Both the position numbers and the translations under genes were made by a program. This document shows, piece after piece, positions 22,543 through 34,200 of a DNA stretch of 64,000 bases (the first letter of the stretch is position 1; every line of letters starts with the position of its first letter). The DNA is from Bolinopsis microptera (taxonomy: Eukaryota > Ctenophora > Tentaculata > Lobata > Bolinopsidae): contig NC_087073.1 of the NCBI RefSeq assembly GCF_026151205.1, forward strand, positions 16,635,837 to 16,699,836, in the 5' to 3' direction. The notes beneath the pieces are model-generated. The model was not told where the DNA came from and did not search any database. It saw only the letters and a list, made by a program, of their open reading frames with translations.

Positions 22543-25500
22543 TCAATGTCTAACAGCAAACAGCTCTCCGAATATCTTAATCTGAAAAAAGTTGAAGGAT
22601 TAAAATGAAAAATTGAGACTCTAAAGACTAAAGGTAAATTAGAAAAAAAGAAAAAATTGTTGATTAGATTTAAGAAGATTGTCTAATATGCCCGTATAAG
22701 ATGCATTTACAAACCTCTGCTATAGTGAGATTAGGGTGCCACAGGTCAACAATAAGAACTATTCTCTGAGAATCTGTATTATTAGAAGAGCTGTGCAGGA
22801 AAGAATCGTCGAACATTATACATTCCTGGTTAGCCCAATGTTCTTGTTTCCCATTTACTGTGAGACTGCAGTCACCTTGCGGTATCTGAGAAATTTGGTG
22901 GGCCAGGGTATTAATTAATTAATTAATTGTTTTTTATTTTGGATGCCATCCAAAGCAATTTGTAATCGCTAAGCTATACCATAAACAAAAACACACATCC
23001 ACCATAATCTAACCCAATATTATATCAGCGTTGGATGTGATTTGGTTGTTTGCTTTGCTAGAAATTGTTCAACAAAGATAATTCTAAATCTGTGGTCAGG
23101 ATGGCAGCGAAATCAGACGAAGACACGATCACAAATGAACGCCCGATTAAATGTGTAATCACTGGGGACGGTTTTACAGGTAAAAACGACGAATATTATT
23201 ATCTACATATTTACAGATTTATCAACTTTTTATGTATCACTATCTCCTACTAATGGTAAAGAAACTTTTGATTATATTACAATTTTTTCCCCTGTACTAT
23301 CCCTATTTCAAATTTACAATTAAAGATAAAACGACGCTAGCCATGAAACTTCAAGATCCTGAAGTTGATGTAACAACGTTAGAATACATTCCCGCACAGT
23401 ACGATGAGTTTGGAAGGAAGGTGACAGTGGAAAATGGTAACGAGGTGGAGGTGTCAGTATGGGACACAGCAGGTTATTAATTAAATCTTAATTAATTAAT
23501 TAGTTAATTAACTCCAAGTAGTTCACTTAATGGCAGTAGCAAACAACTTGTTCAAACTGTTTCATAACTGAACTATTCTTTAGAAAACGAGGAATGCAGA
23601 CGATTGATGCAACTCAACTACATAATAGCTGATGTCTTTATTCTCACCTACAAGCTAACCCATCCACACACCATCGAGAATATCCAGTCCAAGTGGGCAA
23701 AATTAGTCCGACATTGGGTTCCAGGAGCTCCAATAATAATTGTGGGGACACATTGCGACCGAAACCTGGACAGCGCAGAGGGCACAGATGTCAAGGCGAG
23801 ATTAGCAGAAGTAGCAGAAAATGTGGGGGCTGATAAATGTCTAGAAGTGTCTGCTAAATATGGGACTAATTTAGAGAAGCTACTCCGTGATGCAGTGGAA
23901 CTTGGGCTGGTATTTAGGAAGAAGAAAGAGGGAAAGAAGAAATAGGGAGAGAAGAAAGAGGGAGAGAAGAAAGAGGGAGAGAAGAAAGAGGGAAAGAAGA
24001 AAGAGAGAAAGAAGAAAGAGGGAAAGAAGAAAGAGGGAAAGAAGAAAGAGGGAAAGAAGAAAGAGGGAAAGAAGAAAGAGGGAAAGAAGAAAGAGGGAAA
24101 GAAGAAAGAGGGAAAGAAGAAAGAGGAAAAGAAGAAAGAGGGAAAGAAGAAAGAGGGAAAGAAGAAAGAGGGAAAGAAGAAAGAGGAAAGAAGAAAGAGG
24201 GAAAGAAGAAAGAGGGAAAGAAGAAAGAGGGAAAGAAGAAAGAGGGAAAGAAGAAAGAGGGAAAGAAGAAAGAGGGAAAGAAGAAAGAGGGAAAGAAGAA
24301 AGAGGGAAAGAAGAAAGAGGGAAAGAAGAAAGAGGGAAAGAAGAAAGAGGGAAAGAAGAAAGAGGGAAAGAAGAAAGAGGGAAAGAAGAAAGAGGGAAAG
24401 AAGAAAGAGGGAAAGAAGAGGAGTAGGAGATGCGCTGTGTTGTGATGGAGAACTTTTCAGCTATACATGTCATGATTAGAACGATCATCTTATCAGTCGA
24501 AGTTAAACAACTTTTTGATCAGCAAAACTTTAAACTTTAAAAGTACACCTATCAATTAACCCAGTCCGGCCAGAAATGAGTAGAATTACACTTTTTTGAC
24601 GAATATGGGCTACGAAACCCTGACTATGAGGTATGAACTTAATAACAAATATTATCATGTCTTGATTTGCACCACATATTCTAAACACGACTCATGTGCT
24701 ACAACTGAACACTGACCTGAAGACCCATGTGACATCTGACTCTGAGATTAGTTGGTCCGCAGTGGGGTTCTATGACACTCTGCTCGTTTAAGATGGAGAT
24801 GTAAGCGTTTCCGAATATCACCCCTGACATGAATGTGTCTAACCCTTCAATTAGAGCCGTTGTTCTCGGCATTCCTTTACAATTTCGTTCTATCTGAAGA
24901 GAATTTGTTATATTTGGGGTTTAAAGAATGAGTGAGTGGAGTTGGGTTAAAAACATATAAGAGATACGATGATTTAACTTGTAGAAGCTTTTCAATAAAC
25001 ATGTGTTAATCGTCGTTAAAGAATGAGTATTATCTGTTTTAAGAATGAGTATTATCTGTATTATATCATCAGAAAAGTAGCGTTCAGAATAAGGACTGAA
25101 TCTATAACTTCAATGTAGACATTGCTCACCTTTCTACCCTGATTGTGAAGGAACAGTTTCTGCCAACTTCCACCAGACTGCATATCAGACACGCTCCACA
25201 ATTCTTGTTCTGATATGATATTAGCTACTTCTGACTTTATTGCACTGAATCGGATATAGATTTAAGACTCAGAATATAATTTGCATTAAATATTTTATAA
25301 TATATGTTATGAAGTATGGATTATGATCGAATATAAAATATGGTTTTTACTTCTTGACTTTTAAACAAAGGGACGAAGTCATAAAACAAGCTCTGTAATA
25401 AAAACTAATTAGGAATTAAATTACAAGAAAAATAATTTAACAAGTTTGGGTTAAGTAATCAACAAAATATATAATGATCGGACCAACAAATGAAAGAATT

Positions 25501-26038
25501 TCAAACCTATAGGAATCTAACAGGGTATCCTGTAAATACTTCTGTTTGTGATTGTGCCAGGGGTCACTGCACATATCACGGAGGTAGCAGACAGTTGGGC
25601 GCCGCTTTTCCGTCATTGCCGACATATCAAACGTCAGACGCTCCTCAATCTTGTGAACTGCCAGTGAATCGTACTTTCCGTACATCTTCTTTAACTTAGG
25701 TCCAACCTGGAAATTAGAATCCATGTTTAAAATAAAAGATTTTTTCGAAAAGAAGGCGAAACTGTAATTTGAGTTATTTCTAAAGCTAAAGCAAGTTATG
25801 ATTGAAGTTTTACGCAAACCGTAATAAATTGAACAATTTGAAATACCAATTAATATCAAAAATAAACACTCATACTCACATCGGAAGAGTAAAGAGATTT
25901 AAGACTACCACTGCAACTAACACAGTCAGGCGAAGGACACAGGTTACTGAGAATGTAGGAAGAGGAAGTCCCTTTAAGATAGTACCGGACTATAAAGTAC
26001 CATAGCAACAGAACTCCCCCTGCCAGCACCCATATCAT
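22543..26038 (-). CDS. ASPHD: Aspartate beta-hydroxylase domain protein (ASPHD1/2-like)
   Basis: Six exons on the minus strand, phases consistent: 25880-26038, 25540-25706, 25130-25244, 24717-24893, 22715-22885 and 22543-22581, giving 275 residues. Exon 1 encodes an N-terminal signal anchor (MIWVLAGGVLLLWYFIVRYY) and a CPSPDCVSC motif matching the family. The catalytic domain shows VIFGNAYISILNEQSVIEPH, then HCGPTNLRVRCHMGL with the first iron-binding His, and FDDSFLHSSSN with the second His region, followed by IVLIVDLWHPN. The family is 2-oxoglutarate/Fe(II)-dependent and predicted to act in the secretory pathway; the substrate of ASPHD proteins is not established. Intron 4 (22886-24716) contains a Rho-like gene on the opposite strand. 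Confidence 0.9.
23101..23945 (+). CDS. Atypical Rho-family protein, probable pseudo-GTPase
   Basis: Three exons: 23101-23179, 23326-23472 and 23584-23945, giving 195 residues. The Rho fold is clear (PIKCVITGDGF, YIPAQYDEF, SVWDTA, KWAKLVRHWVPGAPIIIVGT, SAK). Spliced as read, the P-loop is GDGFTDKTT, where Rho proteins have Gly before the Lys. Switch I has YIPAQ where Thr of YIPT is expected. The G3 box reads WDTAENEE instead of WDTAGQED. The G4 box is THCD instead of TKLD. The C-terminus has no CAAX box but ends in a basic KKKEGKKK tail. Loss of the Mg-binding Thr and of the G3 Gly/Gln argues against normal GTP hydrolysis. The gene is nested in ASPHD intron 4 on the other strand, and its 3' end runs into a 15-bp repeat array. 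Alternative splice sites at the short first introns would change the P-loop reading. Confidence 0.8.
23925..24423 (+). repeat. 15-bp polypurine array (about 33 copies) growing from the Rho-like C-terminus
   Basis: The unit gaagaaagagggaaa repeats with few changes for about 500 bp of pure purine on the plus strand. The first copy is the coding end of the Rho-like gene (KKKEGKKK). A TAG at 23943-23945 stops the frame, but the array continues in the same frame as EGKKK units until an indel near 24184. Such a polypurine/polypyrimidine mirror-rich tract can form triplex (H-) DNA. Open frames on both strands across it are by-products. Confidence 0.95.
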
Positions 26039-26859
26039 CCCTTATATGGTGGGGTTGTAAATCTGATAATTAGTGACGCATCCTGCTGTGAAGGCTTGGT
26101 TAGGTCAGTCAATACTACGGATGGTACAGACTAAAAAACATTTACTGATCATTTTAATGTAGAAATAAATACAGATCGTTTTAAATATGAAAATGTGAAA
26201 AAGATGAATAAAACGAAATGAATTATGAAAACCACAATGCTGAACAAATTTACAATAAATTGAGAATTGTTAACAAAACCCTCTCCAGACAAATCTTTAA
26301 AATGTATTGCATTCTAACAAGCTGTTTTTTATAATTAATCTAGTTCTATCCGCAAGAACTAAAGTGCTGAATCGCATCTACAGCACGATCCACAACGACT
26401 CTATTGTAGTTATCTGAAAACGTCACAATAATCAGAATTTCTGAATGCAATTTACATCGAAGTTACAAAATTAACTCAAAATGTTCACCGTGCCCATTAA
26501 ACGGTATGTGAATATTCAAAAACAACTGTTCAACACACAGAAAGCTGTGCACAACAAAATGTTACATTTCGCAGTACATATAGGCTAATTAAGGCGAATA
26601 AGGATTTTTGTTAGATGTGCTAATGATGCTGCCAGTTGAAGTAAACCTGACTTGCGACTCGCACAACGTTCTCCATTTGCCGCGTAATAGTGCTATTACA
26701 GTGTCCTTTGGTCGGTCTCATTCGACTTGTGAACTTATTTGACAGCTCGGGAACTCCATCAACACTTGCTCACTTTGAAGGTATTTCAGGAATGTGACTG
26801 AGAAGGGGATTGTGCCAAACTGGAAACATCTGAACGATCGAATTTTACTGATCAAATTT
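26039..26859. other. Intergenic between ASPHD and TADA2A
   Basis: AT-rich, no recognisable gene. It contains the ASPHD promoter side and the TADA2A 3' flank. Confidence 0.5.
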
Positions 26860-27867
26860 TCAAACAGTCTTGGTAGCCGCCCGTAGCCACATCTTCACGT
26901 TGTTTTTCCTGGCATTTATGGACAAATTATTGTTGAAATAAACGTCTCTGACACATTTAGTGTGATTATCTTTAAAGCCATACTTCGTCTCTCGTTCACC
27001 TCTCTTCTTCCTGTAAACTTCAGCCCCAAATTTGGAGGTTATCCCGTTCTTACGGATTGTTTGTAACTCCTTAATACTTCTCTTCAACTCATCCACTCTC
27101 TTACACTTGTCTCTGATATCATCAAACCGGGGCTTGGTGAGGTACCTGGCCATTTTGAGCATTGGTTGAAGGGGAAATGTACCCGGAGGATCCAGTTCCA
27201 TTACTTGAGGTGGGGTGTCGTGCGGGTTCAGAGGGCGGGGTGTTTCCAACAAGATAGTCCCGTATTCGTAGTACAAGTTCTCCAGAAGTTTCCTCTTCCG
27301 CAGAGTTTGTCTGTACTTCTCCATAATCCCCATCTGAAGTTTCCGAACAGTTTCATCTCCCCCTTCCCCTGCCATGAAGTCCTCCTCAGCCCTGTTATCA
27401 TACCTACAGTCCCAGTCTCCGCGCTTCTGATCCACCGCACTGCTGGGTAACCCTTCCAGTACAGCTGTTAATTTACTCCCACTTGTTTCAGCTACCTTCT
27501 TGGTGTTGTGCTTGGTGTTTTGGGGGATTATCAGAGCTTTTTGGATGGGCTCGTTCACGAAATACTTGTAGAAGTGATGCTGACACTGTTCTTCGCTCTT
27601 GTTGGGCAACATACTGGATATCAACTCCCAGTCTAGCCCATACCTCTCGATAGAGTTCAACATCTTGATATCTTCAATAGCACTCCAATCAGTACTGATA
27701 ACGGGAAGGTTAGCATGAATGAGCTTGTAAGGGTGCCAGGGTTGGTGGGCGCCGGCCTTGGAGCCGGTAGAAAAACAACAAAGACACAGGTTGAAAAAGG
27801 GGGCGCATTCTGCACATTGGATGTAAGGCAAGGTCAACTTGTCCTGGCAAACTCTACATTTACCCAT
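26860..27867 (-). CDS. TADA2A: TADA2A-like transcriptional adaptor (ADA2), lacking SWIRM
   Basis: Single-exon frame of 335 residues. The N-terminal ZZ zinc finger is visible as CRVCQDKLTLPYIQCAEC and LCLCCF, then H-x3-H. A SANT/Myb domain follows (STDWSAIEDIKMLNSIERYG, then CQHHFYKYFVNEP). The ADA2 core continues with YDNRAEEDF and the helix ELKRSIKELQTIRKNGITSK. ADA2 proteins link GCN5/PCAF to ADA3 in the ATAC/SAGA-type acetyltransferase complexes. PYIQCAEC and the following Phe-rich finger fit TADA2A better than TADA2B. The human protein is about 443 residues and ends in a SWIRM domain. This frame stops about 90 residues after the helix with no SWIRM, so either the domain is lost or a 3' exon was missed. 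Confidence 0.88.
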   Translation of the reverse strand: MGKCRVCQDKLTLPYIQCAECAPFFNLCLCCFSTGSKAGAHQPWHPYKLIHANLPVISTDWSAIEDIKMLNSIERYGLDWELISSMLPNKSEEQCQHHFYKYFVNEPIQKALIIPQNTKHNTKKVAETSGSKLTAVLEGLPSSAVDQKRGDWDCRYDNRAEEDFMAGEGGDETVRKLQMGIMEKYRQTLRKRKLLENLYYEYGTILLETPRPLNPHDTPPQVMELDPPGTFPLQPMLKMARYLTKPRFDDIRDKCKRVDELKRSIKELQTIRKNGITSKFGAEVYRKKRGERETKYGFKDNHTKCVRDVYFNNNLSINARKNNVKMWLRAATKTV

Positions 27868-28239
27868 ATTATTAAGGAGAGCAGATAAGAGCTGGACAGA
27901 TGTGTATTATAAAAATACAGGGATCAGGCGAGGATCGCAGGGAAGCTATTCATTAAGTCATTATACCATCCTGAGAAATATAAGATTTAGTATTTAGTGA
28001 TCACAAGTGACCAGTCAACCATACAAAATGAGATAATCTACTCGCGGTAATTTTGTACATACAATATAAAGCCGTCGTGAAATTAGTCGTGAAATTAGCA
28101 TTCAACAGTTCTATTTCAATCTCTGAGTTGTGAAACAATGAAACGTCAAAGATAAAATAATAATTTAGATCGTAAGAACGGACTCAATAACTTAACACCC
28201 ACTAAAAAACTTAAAATCTTTAAAAGAACAAAAGAAAGT
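27868..28239. other. Short intergenic between TADA2A and NMD3
   Basis: AT-rich, same-strand neighbours on both sides, nothing recognised. Confidence 0.5.
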
Positions 28240-31200
28240 TTAGCTGCCAGCATTTTCAGCATCATCAGTCATCATGTTGCCATCCTGGTCAGTGTCAGCA
28301 ACATCCAATACCAGATCATCCAGCAGCTCCTCTAGTCCGACCTTGGGTGCTAATACCTCCTCTGCATCTGCCATCCATTGGGGCTTCTGTTCTCGCTTGT
28401 ACAGGTTTATGTTCTTACGAAGTTCCGGGTCTTCTTCAAGATCTTCCAGGAAATCGTTGTAGTCTCCTGGTGAAGAGCAAATTATTATGGTGGAGAGCAA
28501 ATTATTAAGTAATGTAAACAAATTTGTATTACTAAACTGTAACGAACTGAAAGATCTAACTCTGACTTAGAAAGACGACGTAACGCTATATATATACTAG
28601 CAATGTAAGAGAGAAAGAGAGAAAGTAGAAACTCGTGATACAGATCTTGGAGGCCAGGTGGCCACCCTTAACTACAATCCAACGATTCTAGACAATTTAA
28701 TTGTTCCATAATGATGCGTGAACACAATACATCAGTCTGCTCAAATAGTTGGTATATCTAACATATCTGGATGCTACAACTTTAGAATGTTAGGAGGGTG
28801 CGACAGAACCACTTTCACAAGAAAATTGTATGGTAGGCCCTTCAATTAATCATAATCCAATCTATCAAGAGACTTTATGAATTTCGCGGAAGTTGTAGAC
28901 TGACAAACGAATACTTGTACCAATGTATACATGCAATACAGCAGAATCGAGCAGCAAGACTTAACCCCTAGGATAATATGCCGAAAGTTCGTTATAAGCT
29001 GAATTAGGAAACCTTTAAACAGCACAGGGAGGGTCATTCAGTCCCGTAGTCGGCAAAAATCGCATTTTATAATAATTACAGTTCCAACTTAACAAGACGT
29101 CTTGATAACAATTATCAAATTTCATGGCGGCTCGGTAGCAGGGTAATCTAATATTGTTAGAACTGCCTGCGCTGTCTTGATAAATTAATTGGTAATTATG
29201 CAGATAATTAGTATTAATAAAAACAGCAACATACCATCGTTACCATCGTCAGTAACAGTTTCAGCAGCAGAGTTCTTCCTCAGATGCTTGAGTCTGAAGT
29301 TACGCCCCTTGTTCCTCTTTACCTTCTCCGGGTATATCTTCTTCACCAGGACAATGTCCGGTAACTGGCCCTGTTAGAGGCAGGTTAGAGTTAATAACGG
29401 TAACTGGCCCTGTTAGAGGGAGGTTAGAGTTAATAATGGTAACTGGCCCTGTTAGAGGGAGGTTAGAGTTAATAACAGTAACTGGCCCTGTTAGAGGGAG
29501 GTTAGAGTTAATAACAGTAACTGGCCCTGTTAGAGGGAGGTTAGAGTTAATAACAGTAACTGGCCCTGTTAGAGGTAGGTTAGAGTTAATAACAGTAACT
29601 GGCCCTGTTAGAGGGAGGTTAGAGTTAATAACAGTAACTGGCCCTGTTAGAGGGAGGTTAGAGTTAATAACGGTAACTGGCCCGGTTAGAGGCAGGTTAG
29701 AGTTAATAACGGTAACTGGCCCTGTTAGAGGGAGGTTAGAGTTAATAACAGTAACTGGCCCTGTTAGAGGCAGGTTAGAGTTAAAAACGGTAACTGGTTA
29801 GAGTTAAGAAAGGGAGTTATTACTGGCGGGGAAACGGTGCACCTTTGTAGTTTGTAACGTTTTAGGATGACTAAAGGCGGAGTTGATTGATTAGTGAGAA
29901 AGGATTGTAACGAGAAATGATATCAAAAAAGAATTAATAGCTTAAGCTCTGCAGGCGCCTCCCTTTAGAGAAGTAATTAACGACAAAATAAAAATGAATC
30001 GTAAGAAAACTAGGTATTGCCACGTTTCAGAATTAAAGGAACAAAAGGAACGATGATTCATGCACGACATTGCATCAGAAATACTGGAACGGCGTAATTC
30101 GCCAGTAATTATATTTTCAATCCGAGTTCAGTCAATGACCGAACCATGAAGTGCCTAAATGCCGTGCAACAAATATTTATGAAGCTGCTCACTGAACCAA
30201 TAATAATACCATTATTGAGAGGTGGTAATAACATATTATTAAGTTCAGGTTTGGAACAGAACGTAATATTGGCATTGGTGGTCGCTCATTCTCTAATTTA
30301 CACCTGAATACGGGTGATATTCATATTTAGCATTGGTGGTCGCTCATTCTCTAATTTACACCTGAATACGGGTGATACTGATATTTAGTAGGGCAGGGCT
30401 CGATATGGCAAAGACTCAACAGAAGAACTTTATAATGCTGCCGAAACGTAATAAAATCGTGCGCCAATAATAGCTGGAACTTATTTGGAATCACAACACC
30501 TCTTGGGGGTACAAACGAGAGTTTCAGGAAATATTAGCCTAATGTCACTGAAGCCGGGCACTGTAAACGGTGTAACACAATCGTTACCATACGTACAACA
30601 AGTTGGCACTTGGAGTTGGTCTACTATAGAGCTAGGTGCGGATGATTACCATTGGGAAACACTCATTACTCTCTCTCTCTGTACAACAAATACCTCCTGG
30701 CCTGTTCTTTGTATAATGTTTACTGTATAAGCTTGTTAACTGGTCCAATCATAAATGGCAAGCATGGTATAGGTGGTGCGTATGCAAATGATACAAATTT
30801 GGTTATACAAATGATACAAATTTGGTTATGCAATATGCAACCTTTGAAGTTGCACGAGTAACCATTAATCACAACAGATATTATGATCGTGTAACGATAT
30901 AATACAGATGTCCAGTTCTTTGATATCTTATTTCCTGGTTAATATGAGCTATTAGTAACAGTGATCTGTAGATGTGATGCTAGTAACTGATGAGGCAATT
31001 GAACGATTAACACCGCTTTCCTAGCACCACAAGCTCATTTCATGTATTTATTCAACCTTACGTTTATTAATTACCAAAACCAGTCTGTGTTGAAATTTGA
31101 CCTGGTTAACTTTCTTGGCATTGCTCTGAAGAAGAATACACAAATCATTTGACTTTCTTCAAAACTTAAAAGGAAAGCCAAAATGTTTTGTGTACTCGCT

Positions 31201-34200
31201 GACAGTGGACAACGACTCTGTGTCTTTTTGGTTATCTCAACAATAAGAACATTTATCGGTGCCTCGGAGGGATCTGATTGAAAACCCTCAGCACGATACA
31301 ATTCCAAACATAATGTTTTTATTCCAGGTTTTTTTTCTGGACATCAAAAGACAAAAATAGTGTACATTTTCAGTTTTCAGTTCAAAGATAGATATCACCA
31401 AAGGAGAATCAAACAATATTTTGAGTTAATTGTAATTAAAATGTACATAATATTAAGTTCTTATCAACGCAGCTAGACAACAGACTAAACCCCAAGCAGT
31501 GTTAACACTAACCCGTGTTGACTACACAGTTTGTGTAACAAAGCCTTTGGCATATGATATAGTCAAATATTACACAATATAAAAGCGTTAATAGATGATG
31601 GATATTAATATAAAGTATAAAGTATATTGTATACTCTATAATTTATAACCATCATTTATTAACGAATATGTAGTATATTAGTAAATAATACGAATATATA
31701 TAGTTCATCCCAGGACAATGAACCTAAAGCTATTTGTTGTGTTTGGATAGTATCATAAAGTTAGATCGAAGTTTCCGAAGGTATCTTTGAAGTTTCAACT
31801 GAAGATGGCTGGTTAACAGCTTCACCGGTGATATCCGTTATATGACGCTCACCCATCTCATTCTCCAACAACTGAACCAAATTAACCGAACTGATATTAT
31901 TCCACATTCCAGCTAACGAAAAACTATCAAAATAACTCCTACTACTTCTCAAACATTTCACACTACCTCTTCCGAGATACCTGACACCCCCACTAAAACC
32001 TCTCATAACAATCCTAAACAATTTCACTATGTTATCTTTAACACAAGTGAAACAATACCCAACCAAGTTCCCCAACCTCCTATCATACAGTAGGGGATTT
32101 ATCAGCGAGTTAATTGGTAGTACCAACACTGAAAACAGTTCGTAGTGATCGTCAGCAGAGAACACCCCAACAGAGTGTAAAATACACACCGCAGAAAATG
32201 GAACCCAGCAGAGGAAGTCAGTCAGGATGATGACAGCTATTTTGCGCTGCATCGTGTGACTCTGGTGTCCGCGGTGGGGTGAGGATGGGGAGGTGCCCCT
32301 CATTCTGTCAAGAGAGGATCTGATCAGACCGGACCTGTTAGAAGCGATGACGTAGACAAAGGTATAACTGAGAAGGATGAAGAGGAAGGAGAAGAGAGTT
32401 AGACCCAGGATACTCCACACAAAATAACGTTGAGAGTCCGTTTTTAGGACAAAATACTTGAACAGACACACTCCATCGTTACCATAGAAACCGAACGCTC
32501 TACCCTCAATTGGGTCAGTTCCGTTAAACTGAGTGAACATTTCCCTGACAAGTGTTTTAACTTCACTCCAACTCAAATGAACACTTATCCCGGTCCTGTG
32601 CCTGTCTCTCTCCACGAACCTCCCGTAATAGTGCTCCAGTATTTCTACATGACGAGATCGACTGATGGGGCCTAGGAACAACCCAACTTCCTCGTCATAA
32701 ACCAGGCCGTTCTTAAAATACTCACTAAACATCGGAGACTCTGGTATCACTGCTATTATCAGAGCTAGCAGCACAATCCCTGCCACCTCGCCGAATATCA
32801 GAAACTTTCTCGTCCAGTTCAAACTTCTCTGTCCGAACACTCTCCATACACTGTGAGCCCGGTACAAGCCCAGAACTGACATGGAAAACATGGAGATATA
32901 CGCTCCACTAGTGTTGATAATACCGAGATAAGAGCACCACCTGCTGCTTCTCCAACTAAATCTCCTCTGACAGTACTCACTACCGTAGTACTGGTTCACC
33001 ACACTCAGGGCCACTAAGTAGAACCCCACCAGGAAGTCTCCACAGCCTATCAGAACCATGAAGACACTGTTAACCAGTCTTACTGTAGACCTGATGTCTC
33101 CCAGTTTCCTTGCGTACTTTCCTATCACATACCCATTGGTGGAGACAGCTGATATGCCTATAAACCATGCGGAGATTTGAAGAAAGTTATCTTAATGAGT
33201 CTAGCACCGCACTGTTCGTTACACTCGTCGGAGTGGTCACTACAGTCCTCTTTCTTGTCACAAACAGATGAGAGAGGTATGCGTTCATCGTGCTCACTCT
33301 GACATCTGAACTGGTTCGCACAGTTCAGCTCGTCCGAACCATCCCCACAATCATCATTGAGATTGCACACTTTGTCGTATCCGACACATTTACCGTTTTC
33401 ACAAGCGAATATGTCATTTATAAACGCTCCCTTAACCTCCCGTACTTTGGTGAGATAGTTGTCTTCAGACAGAGTGTAAATCATCTTATCTTCGTTACAA
33501 GATTGTCTGGTTATCTTGTTGAGTGGGCACGTGATGCTCTTATCAGCACACAAGCCCTGACAAGCAGAAAACACGTACGTTTCCCCAAACACGTACCTAC
33601 AATCCACGTTGCTAGGCGGGTATCTGAGCTCAATCTTCTGTAATCCATACGCTCGGTTTGGTTCACCAGTGAAGTGGCCCGGTACACAAACCAGACCACA
33701 ATTGAGATGAGTGTGCAGCCCGTCCAAACAGTGGAACAGTTGTGTCACCCCCTCATTAAATACAGCCCGAGTAGGAAATGATGGCAGATTGTGCGCTACA
33801 GCACACATCTCGTGTTCGTTACCCTTCTCTGGAGATCTGCACAGATTGTCAAGGTGGACTATTTGGAGGGAGGTGTGAGTACGAGGGGTTGACTTGTAAA
33901 CCTGACGACACTTCTCCTTGTTTCCTTCCTCCTCCTTAGGACTGTGCTCCAGACAGATCTTAATGTTATCGTCCTCACAGACTAGCCATCTGGACTCGTC
34001 TTCGTCTTCATTACCCTCACAATCTCTCTCTCCATCACATAACCATGACAGGGGAATAGGTCGTCTCTTCTCCCTCGTATTATCAGTACTCTGCCATCTC
34101 TCCTTCCTACTCTTCCTATCTGTATGATCAATATGTACCCTCCACACGCACGTAGCATGCTTTGTCTGGTCCCTGATATCACAGTTCCTCTCATCACTGC

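Noticed and set aside
23880-24488. Leu/Ser/Phe-rich minus-strand frame and Arg/Lys/Glu plus-strand frame across the 15-bp array
   Set aside because: Pure repeat translation; the real coding frame of the Rho-like gene ends at 23945.
29436-29801. Plus-strand repeat protein (VTGPVRGRLELIT)n
   Set aside because: It is the translation of the 39-bp acceptor array, with no start context or unique sequence.
33290-33643. Plus-strand frame of 117 residues over receptor 2
   Set aside because: It is the antisense of the LDL-A coding region and has no recognisable content.
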